Shown here one piece after another: positions 1 to 9,598 of a DNA stretch of 64,000 nt. The position numbers and the translations under genes were made by a program. The DNA comes from an uncultured Neomegalonema sp. (lineage in GTDB: Bacteria; Pseudomonadota; Alphaproteobacteria; Rhodobacterales; Rhodobacteraceae): positions 82,577 to 146,576 of the forward strand of contig CALKBI010000015.1 of assembly GCA_937990185.1 (NCBI GenBank), in the 5' to 3' direction. Every line of letters starts with the position of its first letter. Position 1 is the first letter of the stretch. A model generated the notes under the pieces. The model made no database searches. It was not told the origin of the DNA and was given only the letters and a program-made list of their open reading frames with translations.

Positions 1-665
1 AGGTGACATATATCACCTATCGGGATGGTCTGCCGCGTGTGTACCTGCTCGATGTGGAAACGCGCCGCCAGGAAATTCTGGGCCGGTTTCCGGGCATGAC
101 TTTTGCTCCGCGCTTTTCGCCCAATGGAACCAGTGTGGTAATGAGTCTCGCTAAGGGCGGCACGACGGATATTTATCAAATGGATTTGGCATCGCGTCAG
201 GTTCAACAACTTACACGCGGATCGTCGATCAATACTGCGCCCTCTTATTCGCCTGATGGGGCACGGATTGTCTTCGAGTCTGATCGTGGCGGATCGCAGC
301 AGCTTTACGTTATGGGCGGTGATGGCAGGAACCCGAGACGTATCAGCTTTGGCGATGGAAGATATGCTTCGCCCGTTTGGTCGCCTCGCGGTGATCTGAT
401 TGCTTTCACCAAAATTACCAAGGGGTCGTTTGGTATTGGTGTCATGGCCCCGGATGGTTCCGGCGAGCGTATGCTGACAAGCAGCTTCCTTGACGACAGC
501 CCAACATGGTCACCAAACGGTCGCCGCTTGATGTTCTATCGGGAGACATCAGGAGAGAACGGCCAGTCAGCGCTTTACACGGTGGATGTTCGGGGAGGCA
601 GTGAACAGCGCGTTCGGACTCCCGGCCCTGCTTCTGACCCGGCTTGGGGACCGTTGATGCGCTAA
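1..665 (+). CDS. tolB: TolB, periplasmic beta-propeller of the Tol-Pal system (5' end outside window)
   Basis: This is the C-terminal ~220 residues of TolB. The gene enters the window already in frame, so the GTG at position 3 is not the true start. The translation is a run of PD40/WD40-like propeller blades with recurring 'SPDG', 'SPNG' and 'SPRG' turns and 'W/F-SP' strands, ending in the typical 'DPAWGPLMR'. In the family TolB is periplasmic and binds the lipoprotein Pal, linking it to inner-membrane TolQRA during envelope constriction at division. The next genes are pal and cpoB, the standard order. The identification is firm; only the N-terminal domain cannot be seen. Confidence 0.95.
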   Translation, partial: VTYITYRDGLPRVYLLDVETRRQEILGRFPGMTFAPRFSPNGTSVVMSLAKGGTTDIYQMDLASRQVQQLTRGSSINTAPSYSPDGARIVFESDRGGSQQLYVMGGDGRNPRRISFGDGRYASPVWSPRGDLIAFTKITKGSFGIGVMAPDGSGERMLTSSFLDDSPTWSPNGRRLMFYRETSGENGQSALYTVDVRGGSEQRVRTPGPASDPAWGPLMR

Positions 666-712
666 TGCCACTTTTGAATGTGAACCGAGTTTTAGAGTGA
701 ACCCTACGTTTC

Positions 713-728
713 GGCAAAACGTTTTGCC
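713..728. promoter_or_regulatory. 16-bp perfect palindrome between tolB and pal
   Basis: GGCAAAACGTTTTGCC reads the same on both strands and lies 70 bases before pal. It could be an operator or the base of an RNA hairpin; no poly-T tail follows, so it is not a standard terminator. Further down, the pal ribosome-binding site GAGGA sits inside a second small palindrome (AGATCgaggaGATCT, 781-795), which could modulate translation. Function is inference. Confidence 0.4.
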
Positions 729-798
729 TTTGACAGAAACCAACAGCAGGACATGCACTTTCCCTGCACATTGAAATAACAGATCGAGGAGATCTTTC

Positions 799-1863
799 AT
801 GCGTATTACCGCACTCCGTTTTGCTCTGATTGCCACAATAGCATCCGTTGCTTTAGCTGGCTGTGCCGGTAAGAAAGTCCCGGTAGGTGTAGACTCGAAT
901 ACGTCCGCTAGTGGTGTGGGCGGTTTTGGCCCGGGTAGTGGTGCAGGCTCAGCTCCCCGTGGATTTGGTGCTGGCGCAGGTTCCGGAGCTGGTGGCGCTG
1001 GCGCCGGGACTGCTGGCGCTGGAACTGGCGGTGTTGGAACCGCTGGCGCTGGAGCAGGTGGTGTCGGAACTGCTGGCGCTGGAGCTGGCGGCGTTGGAGC
1101 CGCTGGTGCTGGAGCTGGTGGCATTGGAACCGCTGGTCAGTTGTTTAGGGATGCGAACGGCAATCTGGTTGATGCAAATGGCAACCGTGTTGATGAGTTC
1201 GGTAATCCTCTCGGTGGTGGTGCTGCTGGTGGAGGCACACTCCAAGCAGGTGGTAATGGCGTCTTTCTAGACGGAAACGGCAATTTCGTAGACGCGAATG
1301 GCAATCCTGTCGATGCGAACGGCAATCGTATCGCCGGTGGTGCAAATGGGATTACGACCGATGGCAATGGCAACTTTTTTGATGCCAATGGCAATCGGGT
1401 TGATCAGTTCGGTAATCCGCTTGGCGGATCGCAAGGGGGCGGCCAATTCGCAACGGGTCCAAGCTTAGAATCTTATAACTTTGCAGGCGATGACGGCAGC
1501 GACGGGTACTTCGTTCAGCGCGTCGGTGACAGAGTCCTTTTCGAAACCGATAGCTCGACGATTGATACGGAAAGTCAGGAAATCCTCCGCAGGCAAGCTG
1601 CGTGGTTCCAGCGACACCCACAATACGCGATTACGATTGAAGGCCATGCCGATGAACGTGGCACGCGCGATTATAACCTTGCACTTGGCGCACGGCGCGC
1701 GAATGCGGTTCGCAGCTACCTAAGTTCAGTCGGTATCGCGCCGAACCGAATTCGGACCGTTTCGTTTGGTAAAGAGCGCCCAGTGAGAGCCAGCTCGACC
1801 CCGGGTGCATGGCGGGTGAACCGCCGAGCCGTCACAACATTGCGCGGCGGACCTTCTTCGTAG
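799..1863 (+). CDS. pal: Pal, peptidoglycan-associated lipoprotein with an expanded repeat linker
   Basis: The protein has 354 residues, about twice the usual 160-180 of Pal. It starts with a lipoprotein signal (lipobox LAGC, acylated Cys22). Residues ~65-114 are a Gly/Ala-rich repeat of a 10-residue unit (GAGAGGVGTA). Residues ~118-211 hold several 'DANGN/DGNGN' motifs. The OmpA-like peptidoglycan-binding domain occupies ~240-354, with 'GHADERGTRDYNLALGARRA' and 'NRRAVT'. Pal anchors the outer membrane to peptidoglycan and binds TolB. The start is ATG with a strong GAGGA ribosome site. The DxNGN motifs resemble calcium-loop repeats but that is inference. The OmpA/Pal core is certain; the long linker is the odd part. 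Confidence 0.93.
   Translation: MRITALRFALIATIASVALAGCAGKKVPVGVDSNTSASGVGGFGPGSGAGSAPRGFGAGAGSGAGGAGAGTAGAGTGGVGTAGAGAGGVGTAGAGAGGVGAAGAGAGGIGTAGQLFRDANGNLVDANGNRVDEFGNPLGGGAAGGGTLQAGGNGVFLDGNGNFVDANGNPVDANGNRIAGGANGITTDGNGNFFDANGNRVDQFGNPLGGSQGGGQFATGPSLESYNFAGDDGSDGYFVQRVGDRVLFETDSSTIDTESQEILRRQAAWFQRHPQYAITIEGHADERGTRDYNLALGARRANAVRSYLSSVGIAPNRIRTVSFGKERPVRASSTPGAWRVNRRAVTTLRGGPSS
991..1140 (+). repeat. Five 30-bp tandem units inside pal
   Basis: Five consecutive 30-bp units (991, 1021, 1051, 1081, 1111) encode the 10-residue Gly/Ala unit of the Pal linker. The units differ by a few bases each, mostly at third positions, so they are diverged and selected at the protein level. Copy number could vary between strains. 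Confidence 0.85.
1150..1431 (+). repeat. DxNGN repeat region inside pal
   Basis: About six copies of a 'D-[AG]-N-G-N-x-[hydrophobic]-D' motif are arranged in three clusters separated by Gly-rich spacers. Two clusters end with 'EFGNPLGG' or 'QFGNPLGG', showing that a larger cassette was duplicated. The Asp/Asn spacing recalls calcium-binding loops (inference). Confidence 0.75.
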
Positions 1864-1954
1864 AATTATTATCTCGCCCCGATTGAAAGATTGGGGCGAG
1901 GTTTTGCTAGATCGACCATGAGATTTTTTGACAACAACAAATGTGCGCATTCAG

Positions 1955-2908
1955 ATGATTATTCTTCGCTCGATACGGAATATCTCGCTCGTCCTGTTTG
2001 CCATTGCCGCGCTTGCAGTTCCCGCCGAAGCTCAACAACGGATTCAAATCGGAGATTTGCTTCAACGCATTGATCGCTTGGAGACTGAAGTTACCCGGTT
2101 GAGAGTTTCATCAGGCGGCGGCGGTGATGTGGTACGTCTTGATCAGATCGAGCAAGAATTACGTCGTTTGACGGGCATTATTGAGCGCCTTGATTTCGAT
2201 AGCCGCAAAGCAGACTCTGCATCGAATAAACGACTGGATAGTTTTGAGAGTCGCTTGTCGGCGCTCGAAGAAGCTGGGGCTGCGACTGTGTCCCGTCCTC
2301 CTTTGGCGACGGACAATAGTTTTGCGAGCACTGCGCCGCCGCAAGGCCCAATACAAGGTCCTGTACAAGGCCCAGAAATTACGTCATTCGCCCCCCCGAT
2401 CGAGACCACTCCGCAATTCCAACCTCAGGCAACTTTCAATCCTCCATCGGACGGATTTCAGCCTCAGACATTTGAACCGCAGCCAGTCCAACCCGCGCAA
2501 CCTGCGCCGCAAGCCTTTCAAAATGCCGACCTGCTATACGATGAAGGTGTGCGGTTGCTGAATATTGGTTCGTTTGATCAGGCGGGTGCGCAGTTTGAAG
2601 ACCTGATTGCGTCACACCCTCAAGACCCTAAAGCCGGACAAGCTCAGTTTTGGCTAGGGGATATGCATTTTAAGTTGGGCCGGTATGAACAAGCGGCGTC
2701 GGCATTTCTGGATTCTTTTCGGAATTGGCCTGACGGCCAGAAAGCGCCCGATAGCTTGTTAAAACTGGGCATGACATTGGCGAATATCGGTAAGACAGAA
2801 GAAGCCTGTCTTAGCTTTAAGCAGGTTCCGGCACGTTATCCTGGCGCTTCACCGGCGTTGCTTCGTCGTGCCGACATTGAAAGTCAGCGGTTCCGTTGCG
2901 GGGGTTAG
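1955..2908 (+). CDS. cpoB: CpoB/YbgF, Tol-associated periplasmic TPR protein
   Basis: The reading frame is open from a TTG at 1928, but the ATG at 1955 gives a clean signal peptide (hydrophobic stretch then 'VPAEAQQ', cleavage after AEA), so I chose it (317 residues). After the signal comes a coiled-coil segment ('RIDRLETEVTRLR'), a Pro/Gln-rich linker, and a C-terminal block of TPR repeats starting 'LLYDEGVRLLNIGSFDQAG'. This is the domain order of CpoB, which links Tol-Pal constriction with peptidoglycan synthesis at the septum. It directly follows pal and overlaps tilS. Identification is strong; the start is moderately sure. Confidence 0.9.
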   Translation: MIILRSIRNISLVLFAIAALAVPAEAQQRIQIGDLLQRIDRLETEVTRLRVSSGGGGDVVRLDQIEQELRRLTGIIERLDFDSRKADSASNKRLDSFESRLSALEEAGAATVSRPPLATDNSFASTAPPQGPIQGPVQGPEITSFAPPIETTPQFQPQATFNPPSDGFQPQTFEPQPVQPAQPAPQAFQNADLLYDEGVRLLNIGSFDQAGAQFEDLIASHPQDPKAGQAQFWLGDMHFKLGRYEQAASAFLDSFRNWPDGQKAPDSLLKLGMTLANIGKTEEACLSFKQVPARYPGASPALLRRADIESQRFRCGG

Positions 2909-4203
2909 AGCCAGAGTCCGACCTTTCCGATGCTATTCAAAACCTCGGAATCCGCTGCTTTGATTCCTTAGGTAATCTTTCTGGAGATCTGGCTGTCGCT
3001 GTGTCTGGTGGCAGTGACAGTATGGCCTTGTTACGCCTTGCTCATGTCTATTGCGGACAAGCTCACAAAAAAATCGTTGCGTTGACCGTTGATCATGGCT
3101 TGCGTGCCGCCTCTGCCGATGAAGCTGGGCAAGTGGCGGCTTGGTGCGATGATCTGGGTGTCGAGCATCATATTTTGCATTGGGAGTATCAAGGCAAAGG
3201 GAACCTCTCGGCTGTCGCTCGCGATGGACGTTATCGTTTGATGGCGGACTTTTGCTGGGCGCGCGGTATCGAGCATCTCTACACCGGCCATACGGTTGAT
3301 GATCAGGCAGAAACGGTGTTGATGCGCTTGGCACGGGGCTCAGGCGTTGATGGCCTTGCAGGGATGGCGCGGGAGACACCGTTATGGGGCATTACAGTGG
3401 TTCGGCCCTTTGTCTTGGATCAAACGCGGGAGCGCCTGAGGGAGATCTTACGGGAATTCGGACAGGAATGGATCGACGATCCGACCAATGACGACCCGAG
3501 CTATGATCGTGTGAAGGCCAGACAAGTGTTTGAGCACCTCGAACCGTTGGGTATCAGTGTCAGCTCTTTGTCCGGTTTGGCGCATCGGATGGGGTTGGCC
3601 AAGCAGGTGCTGCAACATCAGGCTGATGAACTGATTCAAAATGCAGTCTTTTTGTCCCCGATGGGGTTTGCGGAACTTGACGTGAATGCCTTTGCCGATG
3701 CCGAAACCGAGACCGCATGTCGAGTAATTGGCCAGACGATCAACTTAATCTCTGGCAATGGCGGTCGGCCTCGCCTGTCCGTTGAAGAGGAGATGCTTGA
3801 ATGGATGCTGAAAAGGGATACTACCGGCGGAAAGACGTTCGCACATTGTACTTTTAGGCCGAATGGGGATCGTTTCAATATTTTGCGAGAAGTGATCCGC
3901 TGTGCGCCTAAGACGCAACCCGCAGAAATTAACGGTTTATGGGATGGTCGTTTCTATTTCGATATTGTGAGCAACAAGGATGTCTCGGGCTTGCAAGTCG
4001 GTGCATTGGGTGAAGCAGGAATCGCTCAGATTCCGAAAGATAATGTCGATTACTCAGTGGCTTGGCTTGCGGCCCCCCGCGAGGCACGTCTGGCCACGCC
4101 CGCGCTCTGGCGGGGTGATGTTCTTGTTAATGCCCCGCTTGCTCAGTGGGCTGCTGAAACAAACGGACCTGAACTTGTTGTAAAGGCTCGTTGGTCCAAA
4201 TAG
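2896..4203 (+). CDS. tilS: TilS, tRNA(Ile)-lysidine synthetase
   Basis: The N-terminal PP-loop motif SGGSDS (residues 37-42) and following 'TVDHGLR' and 'GHTVDDQAETVLMRLARGSG' are those of TilS, which converts C34 of the CAU-anticodon tRNA-Ile to lysidine using ATP and lysine so that it reads AUA. At 435 residues the length is normal, including a diverged C-terminal domain. There is no in-frame ATG before the PP-loop; the only reasonable start is the TTG overlapping the end of cpoB by 13 bases, implying translational coupling. The gene sits between cpoB and ftsH as in many alphaproteobacteria. Confidence 0.93.
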   Translation: MRGLEPESDLSDAIQNLGIRCFDSLGNLSGDLAVAVSGGSDSMALLRLAHVYCGQAHKKIVALTVDHGLRAASADEAGQVAAWCDDLGVEHHILHWEYQGKGNLSAVARDGRYRLMADFCWARGIEHLYTGHTVDDQAETVLMRLARGSGVDGLAGMARETPLWGITVVRPFVLDQTRERLREILREFGQEWIDDPTNDDPSYDRVKARQVFEHLEPLGISVSSLSGLAHRMGLAKQVLQHQADELIQNAVFLSPMGFAELDVNAFADAETETACRVIGQTINLISGNGGRPRLSVEEEMLEWMLKRDTTGGKTFAHCTFRPNGDRFNILREVIRCAPKTQPAEINGLWDGRFYFDIVSNKDVSGLQVGALGEAGIAQIPKDNVDYSVAWLAAPREARLATPALWRGDVLVNAPLAQWAAETNGPELVVKARWSK

Positions 4204-4309
4204 TGCTTATCAAAATGCCCTGATGGTTGATTGGTCTGGATAAGGGCTTATCTTGCAGATAGGTGCTGCATATAAAGAGCGTTAATCGCGTCCCGTACGG
4301 AGATACCGC

Positions 4310-6214
4310 GTGAATAATTTTAAGAACCTTGGGCTGTGGCTCGTCATCATTTTTCTGGTGATTGCGCTGTTCAACCTGTTTGGACAACCCGGCGGACCCG
4401 GATCGTCGCGTGAGCTTGGCTATTCTGATTTCATCGAACGGGTGGAAGACGGACAAGTTCGTGATGTTAAAATCTCAGGAGAGCGCGTTACCGGGCATAT
4501 GAATTCATCCGGCGAGACGTTCTATGTTTACGTGCCTGATGATACGGACGGCATGTTCGAAAAGCTTGAAGCTAGCGATGTAAGGATAACCGTTGATCCT
4601 CAGGAGCGCGGTGCGCTTGCTTCGTTCTTGCTCTCATGGCTGCCGTTCATTCTAATTATCGCTGTATGGGTGTTCTTCATGCGCCAAATGCAGGGGGGCG
4701 GCAAAGGCGCGATGAGTTTTGGCAAGTCCAAAGCCAAATTGCTCACCGAAAAAGCAGGACGGGTCACATTTGATGATGTGGCCGGTATCGATGAGGCGAA
4801 AGAAGAATTGCAGGAAATCGTCGAGTTCCTGCGTGATCCTCAGAAATATTCCCGTTTGGGCGGTAAAATTCCCAAAGGCGCATTGCTCGTTGGCCCTCCG
4901 GGTACTGGTAAAACGCTGTTGGCACGCGCGATTGCGGGTGAGGCTGCTGTGCCTTTCTTTACAATCTCGGGTTCTGATTTTGTCGAGATGTTCGTTGGTG
5001 TCGGTGCATCGCGGGTCCGCGATATGTTCGAGCAAGCCAAAAAGAACGCGCCTTGTATCGTCTTCATTGATGAGATCGACGCTGTGGGCCGTCATCGGGG
5101 TGCGGGATATGGCGGCGGTAATGATGAGCGCGAACAAACGCTTAACCAGTTGCTCGTCGAGATGGACGGTTTTGAATCGAATGAAGGCGTGATCCTGATC
5201 GCCGCAACGAACCGTCCTGATGTTCTTGACCCTGCATTGTTGCGCCCCGGTCGTTTTGACCGTCAGGTCACGGTGAATAATCCTGACATCAATGGCCGCG
5301 AAAAAATCCTCGAAGTTCACGCACGCAAAGTGCCGCTGGCTCCGGGTGTTGATCTCAAGCGTATTGCGCGCTCAACACCGGGTTTCTCGGGTGCTGATTT
5401 GGCGAACCTTGTGAACGAAGCGGCTTTGACAGCGGCGCGCCTTGGCAAGCGGCTTGTCACGATGGATGATTTCGAGTTCGCCAAAGATAAAGTGATGATG
5501 GGCGCTGAGCGTCGCTCGATGGTGATGACCGAACACGAAAAAGCGGTAACAGCTTACCACGAAGCCGGACATGCGCTGGTTGCGATGAATGTGCCGCAAC
5601 ATGATCCGGTTTATAAGGCGACGATTATTCCGCGGGGCCGTGCGCTGGGCCTTGTTATGTCTGTGCCTGAGCGCGATACGTATTCTGTGACTAAGACGAA
5701 ATACACGTCAAAAATCGCGATGGCGATGGCGGGTAAAGCGGCTGAGATCATCAAATACGGCGAGGACAACGTATCCTCTGGCCCTGTGAGCGACATTCAG
5801 CAGGTCTCAAAAATTGCCCGCGCGATGGTCACGCAATTCGGGATGTCTGATAAAATCGGCAATGTGAACTATTCGGGCGAGCAGGACAGCTTTCTTGGCA
5901 GTTACAATTCCGGTGGTCCGCAGATTTCCAGCGGAACGCAAAACATCATTGAAGAAGAAGTTAAACGACTGATTGATGATGGGTACGATACTGCGTTTCG
6001 GATTTTGACCGAACAATCGGTCGAGTTTGAGCGTTTGGCTCAGGGTCTTATCGAATATGAGACGCTGACCGGTGATGAGATCAAAAAGGTGATTGCGGGA
6101 GAGCCGCTGAACCGTGATGAGGACGATTCTAGCTCTGGTGGAACGCCGCTGACATCGGTTCCGAAGACGAAAAAGCCGAAATCGGATTCTGGAATGGAAC
6201 CTCAACCAACCTAG
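4310..6214 (+). CDS. ftsH: FtsH, membrane-bound ATP-dependent zinc protease
   Basis: The 634-residue protein has two N-terminal membrane segments (~8-24 and ~105-123) flanking a short periplasmic domain, then an AAA+ ATPase with Walker A GPPGTGKT (195-202), Walker B VFIDEID (251-257) and the second region of homology ('[20 protein letters not shown]'), then an M41 zinc protease with HEAGH (417-421). FtsH degrades misassembled membrane proteins and regulators. It starts with GTG, preceded at a good distance by GGAG. A small palindrome GATAAGGGCTTATC lies upstream (4239-4252). A strong terminator follows. Confidence 0.98.
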   Translation: MNNFKNLGLWLVIIFLVIALFNLFGQPGGPGSSRELGYSDFIERVEDGQVRDVKISGERVTGHMNSSGETFYVYVPDDTDGMFEKLEASDVRITVDPQERGALASFLLSWLPFILIIAVWVFFMRQMQGGGKGAMSFGKSKAKLLTEKAGRVTFDDVAGIDEAKEELQEIVEFLRDPQKYSRLGGKIPKGALLVGPPGTGKTLLARAIAGEAAVPFFTISGSDFVEMFVGVGASRVRDMFEQAKKNAPCIVFIDEIDAVGRHRGAGYGGGNDEREQTLNQLLVEMDGFESNEGVILIAATNRPDVLDPALLRPGRFDRQVTVNNPDINGREKILEVHARKVPLAPGVDLKRIARSTPGFSGADLANLVNEAALTAARLGKRLVTMDDFEFAKDKVMMGAERRSMVMTEHEKAVTAYHEAGHALVAMNVPQHDPVYKATIIPRGRALGLVMSVPERDTYSVTKTKYTSKIAMAMAGKAAEIIKYGEDNVSSGPVSDIQQVSKIARAMVTQFGMSDKIGNVNYSGEQDSFLGSYNSGGPQISSGTQNIIEEEVKRLIDDGYDTAFRILTEQSVEFERLAQGLIEYETLTGDEIKKVIAGEPLNRDEDDSSSGGTPLTSVPKTKKPKSDSGMEPQPT

Positions 6215-6244
6215 CAATCCTTGACCGCACTACGGTTAAATTTC

Positions 6245-6278
6245 AAAGTCCTCGCGATATTTCGTGAGGACTTTTTTT
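6245..6278 (+). terminator. Intrinsic terminator of ftsH, overlapping the folP ribosome-binding site
   Basis: A 13-bp stem begins AAAGTCCTC and closes with GAGGACTTT around a TATT loop, followed by seven Ts. The 3' arm contains AGGA, placed 8 bases before the ATG of folP. The same bases thus appear to serve as terminator stem and as the ribosome site of the next gene, so folP translation may require either read-through with hairpin opening or a transcript starting inside the hairpin. Confidence 0.85.
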
Positions 6279-7124
6279 ATGGCGATGCCTTTACCTGAAC
6301 GGCCAGCGATTTGTGGCCTGAGCATGGACCGCCCGCGCATTATGGGCATTGTCAACGTGACGCCTGACAGCTTTTCCGATGGCGGGCGTATTGCGGATAT
6401 TGAAGCCCGCGTTGCGGAATTGGCGGCTGAAGGCGCGGATATTCTCGATATTGGCGGCGAATCCACTCGTCCGGGCGCGGATACTGTGCCTGCGGCAGAG
6501 GAATGGGAGCGCGTAGAGGCAGCAATCCATGCGGCTCTTGCAACCGGTGCAGTGGTGTCGATTGATACGCGTAAGGCAGAAGTGGCACGGCGGGCATTGG
6601 CGGCGGGTGCGCGGTTGTTCAATGATGTCTCCGCTTTGACCTATGACGAAGAAAGCCTAGCGGTTGCGGCAGAGTTTGCGGAGGCAGGCGGTGCGGTATG
6701 TTTGATGCACGCGCTTGGTGATCCCAAGACAATGCAGAAAGACCCGCGCTACGATGATGTGCTACGCGAGGTGTATGCTTACCTAGAGACCCGTGTACGG
6801 GTTGTCATCGAAGCGGGCGTTTCTCCTGAACAGATCATCATTGATCCCGGTATCGGGTTTGGCAAAACGCTGGACCATAATCTACAAATCTTGCGCGGGT
6901 TAGGCACGTTCCATGACATAGGATGTCCGGTGCTGCTGGGCGCATCGCGCAAGCGATTTATCGGGACGCTGACGGGGGAAGATGTCGCGGCGGAGCGCGT
7001 TCACGGGTCCGTTGCAGCCGCACAGATCGGAGCCAGCTTCGGGTGTCATATCCTCCGAGTCCATGATGTAAAAGCGACGGCGCAGGCACTTGCGATTTGG
7101 TCTGCTGTTCAGGGAGCCGCTTAA
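6279..7124 (+). CDS. folP: FolP, dihydropteroate synthase
   Basis: Diagnostic motifs are 'IMGIVNVTPDSFSDGG' near the N-terminus, 'ADILDIGGESTRPGA', 'VSIDTRKAEVA', 'LFNDVSAL' and 'IIDPGIGFGKTLDHN'. The enzyme joins 6-hydroxymethyl-dihydropterin diphosphate to p-aminobenzoate in folate synthesis. A GTG at 6264 is in frame, but it lies inside the ftsH terminator; the ATG at 6279 with AGGA 8 bases upstream is better (281 residues). The stop overlaps the next start (TAATG). Confidence 0.95.
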   Translation: MAMPLPERPAICGLSMDRPRIMGIVNVTPDSFSDGGRIADIEARVAELAAEGADILDIGGESTRPGADTVPAAEEWERVEAAIHAALATGAVVSIDTRKAEVARRALAAGARLFNDVSALTYDEESLAVAAEFAEAGGAVCLMHALGDPKTMQKDPRYDDVLREVYAYLETRVRVVIEAGVSPEQIIIDPGIGFGKTLDHNLQILRGLGTFHDIGCPVLLGASRKRFIGTLTGEDVAAERVHGSVAAAQIGASFGCHILRVHDVKATAQALAIWSAVQGAA

Positions 7125-8149
7125 TGGCGTTACGTGTTGTCGAAGTCATCGCGCCCAGTGATCTGGCGTCCTCTATCCGCAAGGTATTTCAAGAGCATAA
7201 GCCGATTGATGTTTGGTCGGTTGCCGAAAATGAGGAGGGCGGGCGACGGGTGGTGATCCGTGCTTTGCTGGACCCAGACTATCAGCAATCAACGCTGGAT
7301 GCTTTGCAAGATGCGCTGACCGGCTCTGAGGGCTGGCATATCTTATTGCATCCCTTAGATGCGGCGATTCCTAAGCCGGAACCGGATGACGAAGCGGTTG
7401 AACAGCGCGAACGGAACCGCATGACCTCGACGCGCGAGGTGCTGTATAATCAGATAGAAAAAGGGGCGGAGTGTAATTCCGATTATCTGCTGTTTGTTGC
7501 GTTATCTACCGTGGTTGCCGGTGCAGCCCTTGTGACAAATAACGTTGCTGTGCTGATCGGCGCTATGGTGATTGCGCCCTTCCTTGGGCCGAATCTCGCT
7601 TTTGCATTTGGCACTGCACTCGGTGATCGTGAGTTGATGCGTAAGGCTATCGGGGCGCTGGGAATTGGTTTTACCTTGGCGGTCGTTCTGTCGATCCTTG
7701 GCGGGGCAATCTTACCGTTGGATTTGGAAGCCAAGGAGTTGGTGGATCGCACAAAGATCGGTCTTGACGGTGTTGCGGTGGCTTTGGCCTCAGGAGCCTG
7801 TGCGGCGCTCGCACTGACAAGCGGGGCGAGTGCCTCGCTGGTCGGCGTGATGGTCGCGGTCGCACTGCTGCCTCCTGCTGTGGCGATGGGCATTATGGTC
7901 GGTGCAGGAGCGTGGTTGTCGGCGCTAGGTGCTGCGGAGTTGTTTTTAGTCAATGTTGCGAGTGTTAATCTCGCCGCGCTGATGGTGTTCCGGTTCAGAG
8001 GGATCGAACCGCGCATGTGGTTGAAGAAATTTGAAGCCCGTCAATCGCGGCGGCTTGGGTTTATCGTACTGGGTGCGTTGATGATTTTGCTATGTGTGGG
8101 AATCCTTATCCAGACATACCGCGACGGATTCGCCGGATTTTTTGGCTAA
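7124..8149 (+). CDS. DUF389 family membrane protein
   Basis: The 341-residue protein has a soluble N-terminal ~110 residues followed by about six membrane segments. The segment 'AALVTNNVAVLIGAMVIAPF' and 'ALTSGASASLVGVMVAVALLPP' match the DUF389 (TIGR00341-type) family, whose function is not known. I chose the ATG that overlaps the folP stop, with AGGGAG just upstream, so it is translationally coupled to folP. An upstream TTG extension is not needed. Confidence 0.85.
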   Translation: MALRVVEVIAPSDLASSIRKVFQEHKPIDVWSVAENEEGGRRVVIRALLDPDYQQSTLDALQDALTGSEGWHILLHPLDAAIPKPEPDDEAVEQRERNRMTSTREVLYNQIEKGAECNSDYLLFVALSTVVAGAALVTNNVAVLIGAMVIAPFLGPNLAFAFGTALGDRELMRKAIGALGIGFTLAVVLSILGGAILPLDLEAKELVDRTKIGLDGVAVALASGACAALALTSGASASLVGVMVAVALLPPAVAMGIMVGAGAWLSALGAAELFLVNVASVNLAALMVFRFRGIEPRMWLKKFEARQSRRLGFIVLGALMILLCVGILIQTYRDGFAGFFG

Positions 8150-8213
8150 TGTGTCCCGTTGACCCGTGGGCCTTGCAGGGCTAGGTGGACGTACGCAATA
8201 TCGAGGCTTAGCC

Positions 8214-9140
8214 ATGACCATGACCACTCCGCGCTCTTTTCAGGAAATTATCCTGCGGCTTCAGACCTATTGGGCCGAGAAAGGCTGTGCCGTGCTACAG
8301 CCTTATGACATGGAGGTTGGGGCGGGAACATTCCACCCGGCGACAACGCTTCGCGCGCTGGGTCCGTCGCAATGGGCGGCAGCCTATGTTCAGCCTTCGC
8401 GCCGCCCGACAGATGGGCGCTATGGAGAAAATCCAAACCGTTTGCAGCATTACTATCAATATCAAGTGCTGATCAAACCAAGTCCGCCGGATTTGCAGGA
8501 TTTGTATCTTGGCAGCCTGAAAGCTATCGGAATTGATTTTACCCTGCATGACATTCGTTTTGTCGAGGATGACTGGGAAAGCCCTACGCTCGGTGCTTGG
8601 GGGCTTGGCTGGGAAGTTTGGGTTGATGGCATGGAAGTGTCGCAGTTCACGTATTTTCAGCAAGTCGGCGGGCATGATTGCCGGCCTGTCTCGGGTGAGC
8701 TGACCTATGGTCTGGAGCGTCTTGCGATGTATGTTCTGGGCGTTGATCACGTCATGGAAATGCCGTTCAACGATCCCGATGCGCCGATTGCGCTGAGTTA
8801 TGGGGATGTCTTCCGTCAAACCGAAGCGGAGTATTCGCGCTGGAATTTTGACGTGGCTGATACAGCGACGTTGCTGAAACATTTTGAGGATGCAGAAGCG
8901 GAATGTGAGCGTATCCTCGCCGCTGAGCATGTGGACCCTAAAACGGGCAAAACCATCGTGATGGCGCACCCTGCCTACGATCAATGCATCAAAGCCAGCC
9001 ATCTGTTTAATCTGTTGGATGCGCGAGGTGTGATCTCTGTGACAGAGCGCCAAGCCTATATCGGACGGGTCAGAGCATTGGCAAAAGCCTGCGCGGATGC
9101 GTTCTTGCTGACTCCTGCTGGCGGTGCTGAGGCGGCTTGA
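8214..9140 (+). CDS. glyQ: GlyQ, glycyl-tRNA synthetase alpha chain
   Basis: This is the class II catalytic alpha subunit of the heterotetrameric bacterial glycyl-tRNA synthetase. Signature stretches are '[20 protein letters not shown]', '[20 protein letters not shown]', '[20 protein letters not shown]' and '[20 protein letters not shown]'. The start is the ATG after GAGG (8203-8206); 308 residues, normal length. It is separated from its partner glyS by one small gene, as is common in Rhodobacterales. Confidence 0.97.
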   Translation: MTMTTPRSFQEIILRLQTYWAEKGCAVLQPYDMEVGAGTFHPATTLRALGPSQWAAAYVQPSRRPTDGRYGENPNRLQHYYQYQVLIKPSPPDLQDLYLGSLKAIGIDFTLHDIRFVEDDWESPTLGAWGLGWEVWVDGMEVSQFTYFQQVGGHDCRPVSGELTYGLERLAMYVLGVDHVMEMPFNDPDAPIALSYGDVFRQTEAEYSRWNFDVADTATLLKHFEDAEAECERILAAEHVDPKTGKTIVMAHPAYDQCIKASHLFNLLDARGVISVTERQAYIGRVRALAKACADAFLLTPAGGAEAA

Positions 9141-9598
9141 TGGCAACTTCCGGCAAATTAGTAGCAGGTGGTATTGTTGCCTTTGGCGCGGTGTTCGGCG
9201 TTAGCATGTGGTACAGCCAAGTCTATGCCTATTATGAAGAAGTCGTCGGCCTCCAGGAGATCACGGTAGGAGGCGAGGCGTTCACTGTCCGTGACTACAA
9301 AGGGATCGAGGCCCGCACGTCACCGCTGAAAATGCGCGGGTGCTTTATGTTTGATGATCCCAAGGCTGCGATCACAGCAGGGCGATTGGCCGATGATGCG
9401 GTTCCTTTGAAACCGCCATATTGGTTTGATTGTTTTGATACCGAGGCAATCCTAGCGGATATTAAAGCCGGGGCCGCGACGCCGATTATGGCGGGGCTGG
9501 ATGATGGCGACGGGGCCGATCTTTACATGGCGATCTATCCCGATGGGCGTGCCTATCGTTGGCGTCAGGTCAACTCAAAGTACGAGGGACGACACTAA
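9140..9598 (+). CDS. Small membrane-anchored protein between glyQ and glyS (DUF6446-like)
   Basis: The protein has 152 residues, starting at the ATG overlapping the glyQ stop (TGATG). It has an N-terminal membrane segment (about residues 7-25, ending in 'MWYSQVYAYYEEV') followed by a soluble domain with two conserved-looking Cys ('MRGCFMFDD', 'YWFDCFDTE'). The position between glyQ and glyS and the YYEEV motif recall the DUF6446 family of Rhodobacterales; that match is from memory. Function is unknown. A short inverted repeat (TGCAGG/CCTGCA, 9639-9654) lies downstream without a T tract. Confidence 0.75.
   Translation: MATSGKLVAGGIVAFGAVFGVSMWYSQVYAYYEEVVGLQEITVGGEAFTVRDYKGIEARTSPLKMRGCFMFDDPKAAITAGRLADDAVPLKPPYWFDCFDTEAILADIKAGAATPIMAGLDDGDGADLYMAIYPDGRAYRWRQVNSKYEGRH

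Noticed and set aside
3..5. GTG at position 3 as tolB start
   Set aside because: TolB is about 400 residues or more; the gene clearly continues upstream of the window.
991..1431. Repeats in pal as a CRISPR array
   Set aside because: Units are contiguous coding repeats without spacers; no cas genes are present in the window.
8295..9146. 283-codon frame antisense to glyQ
   Set aside because: glyQ on the other strand is certain; the antisense product has no family features.
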